From: JAHEEL01 sp964195545
Lineage (GTDB): Bacteria > Actinomycetota > Acidimicrobiia > Spongiisociales > UBA5794
Length of the DNA: 6,471 bases
Reading direction: 5' to 3'
NCBI GenBank assembly: GCA_964195545.1
Contig: CAXMQQ010000037.1
Span: forward strand, 1 to 6,471
Under the pieces are notes generated by a model, which ran no database searches, had not been told where the DNA came from, and worked only from the letters and a program-made list of their open reading frames with translations. The stretch's first letter is position 1, and each line of letters begins with the position of its first letter. Position numbers and translations under genes: made by a program. Below are positions 5,524-6,471 of this stretch, one piece after another.

Positions 5524-6471
5524 GTGAGAGGCAGATTGTTCCCAGCCATTGCCGTTCTCGTTTTGGTCGCTGCTGCCTGTACGAGCAGCGATTCGGACGA
5601 CACGACGACAACCACGACCGCAGCAGCGACGACGACGATTGCGACGACGACGACGATTGCGACGACAACGACGATTGCGACGACAACGACGGCAGCTACT
5701 GAGACGACGACCACGGAAGCGCCCCCGCCGCCCGAGGAAGAGGCGATGCGTTCGTTGGATGCTCCGGTTGCGGCGATCACGGTGGATGGTGATGGGTCGG
5801 ATTGGGGTGACGTTGTCGGGTTGGCGTTGACGCTCGAGCCGATCGTGGCTGAGGCGGGCGAGCCGATCGATGACAGGGACGTGACGATCAAGATGGCTCA
5901 TGACGACGAGTTCGTCTATGCGCTCTTCACGGTCGTCGACGATTACAGCTGGAGCGCGGACGATCCGCATCTGTCGGCTTCGCCTGCGTTGATGTTCCCG
6001 GTGTCGGCCGGTGGCCCGCACATGGGTGCCGACGACGAAGTGGGCGAGAACTCCACGGGGATGGTCGACATTTGGCATTGGGAGCTCGAGTGTGCTGCCG
6101 GTGAAGCCTCTGGTGGCGGCGCTGGTCATCCTGCCGGAGACGGCAAGGACCCGGGCAACGATTCGGCGTGCAACTACGACGACGAGTGGGCGACCGACGC
6201 TGAGACTCGTGAGGACGACAACTCCGCGACGGGTGAGAACAGCCTGTTGGGTGTGTGGACGCACAGCAATCCGGTAGCGGATGGTGTCGGTGTCTGGACC
6301 TTCGAGATGTCTCGTCCGCTCCAGACCGGTGACGAGCAAGACGGCCAGTTCGCGGTCGGTGAGTCGACGCTGTTGGCGTTGGCGTACTGGGACGCGGACT
6401 TCGGGCCGGATGGTTGGAGTGACGACACACACGTCCAGTCCTCCAACCAGGGCTGGATCCAAATCAACCTC
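5524..6471 (+). CDS. Lipoprotein with ethylbenzene dehydrogenase-like haem-binding (EB_dh) domain, partial at right edge
   Basis: The frame stays open for 316 codons to the window edge. GTG 5524 follows the very strong SD AGGAGGTGA (5512-5520). Residues 1-19 form a lipoprotein signal: basic M-R-G-R, hydrophobic core, then L-V-A-A-A-C with C19 as the lipidated residue. Residues 20-73 are a tether rich in Thr, then Pro and Glu. The folded domain begins near 85 with I-T-V-D-G-D-G-S-D-W and continues with H-D-D-E-F-V-Y-A-L-F, A-L-M-F-P (M157), V-D-I-W-H-W-E (181-187), W-T-F-E-M-S-R-P-L-Q-T-G-D and L-A-L-A-Y-W-D. This order fits the EB_dh domain found in haem b gamma subunits of DMSO-reductase-type enzymes. 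In such subunits Met and Lys bind the haem; M157 is a candidate Met, but no Lys occurs after K208. C190 and C216 might form a disulfide. The protein is very Asp/Glu-rich. It is probably an extracytoplasmic electron-transfer or haem-sensing component; no catalytic subunit is visible in the window. Confidence 0.82.
   Translation, partial: MRGRLFPAIAVLVLVAAACTSSDSDDTTTTTTAAATTTIATTTTIATTTTIATTTTAATETTTTEAPPPPEEEAMRSLDAPVAAITVDGDGSDWGDVVGLALTLEPIVAEAGEPIDDRDVTIKMAHDDEFVYALFTVVDDYSWSADDPHLSASPALMFPVSAGGPHMGADDEVGENSTGMVDIWHWELECAAGEASGGGAGHPAGDGKDPGNDSACNYDDEWATDAETREDDNSATGENSLLGVWTHSNPVADGVGVWTFEMSRPLQTGDEQDGQFAVGESTLLALAYWDADFGPDGWSDDTHVQSSNQGWIQINL
5629..5691 (+). repeat. 18-bp in-frame tandem repeat coding T-T-T-T-I-A
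   Basis: About three and a half units of the form ACGACGACGACGATTGCG lie in the lipoprotein tether, with the ATT codons at 5638, 5656 and 5674 exactly 18 bases apart. The later units differ only by ACG to ACA (silent). The repeat encodes T-T-T-T-I-A. Because the unit is a multiple of three, copy changes would alter tether length without breaking the frame. Confidence 0.85.

Noticed and set aside
5506..6462. A 318-codon minus-strand open frame opposite the lipoprotein
   Set aside because: Its Arg-rich translation is the reverse of the Thr/Asp-rich coding strand; the plus strand has the SD, lipobox and EB_dh motifs.

Overview
The window reads as a stretch of chromosome from a high-GC Gram-positive-type bacterium, most likely an actinobacterium. 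The lipoprotein style (short hydrophobic signal, A-A-A-C lipobox, then a long Thr-rich tether) reminds me of Acidimicrobiia such as the Ilumatobacter lineage. That placement comes from GC content, codon use and protein style only; there is no rRNA or marker gene here. I see no mobile element, CRISPR array, tRNA or rRNA.

Left part (388-2645, + strand): three metabolic genes in a row. They encode a beta-hydroxyacid dehydrogenase-family NAD(P) oxidoreductase, a crotonase-fold protein that carries the His/His/Asp residues of 6-oxocamphor hydrolase (a C-C bond cleaving beta-diketone hydrolase), and a small antibiotic-biosynthesis-monooxygenase (ABM) fold protein. Together they look like a fragment of a catabolic cluster for a cyclic or terpenoid-like ketone; this is inference. 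The ABM gene appears to start at a non-canonical ATC codon. The first 387 bases hold no gene I can support.

Middle (2646-3380): a convergent gap, then one minus-strand gene for a 117-residue protein with two membrane helices and a C-terminal CxxC/CxxC zinc ribbon. Its Shine-Dalgarno sequence sits in the loop and 3' arm of a perfect 8-bp hairpin directly before the ATG, a possible translational switch. A divergent intergenic region follows.

Right part (3381-6471, + strand): a NarL/DesK-type sensor histidine kinase with an extracytoplasmic Cache-like domain, its response regulator (4-base GTGA overlap), a hairpin that probably ends this operon, and then a lipoprotein with an ethylbenzene-dehydrogenase-like haem-binding (EB_dh) domain that runs off the right edge. 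The lipoprotein is open over 316 codons. The two-component system may control the lipoprotein or genes beyond the edge.

I did not find a clearly new multi-gene system. The points most worth a second look are the 6-oxocamphor-hydrolase-like enzyme and its neighbours, the ATC start, the SD-masking hairpin, and the tethered haem-domain lipoprotein with an 18-bp repeat tract.
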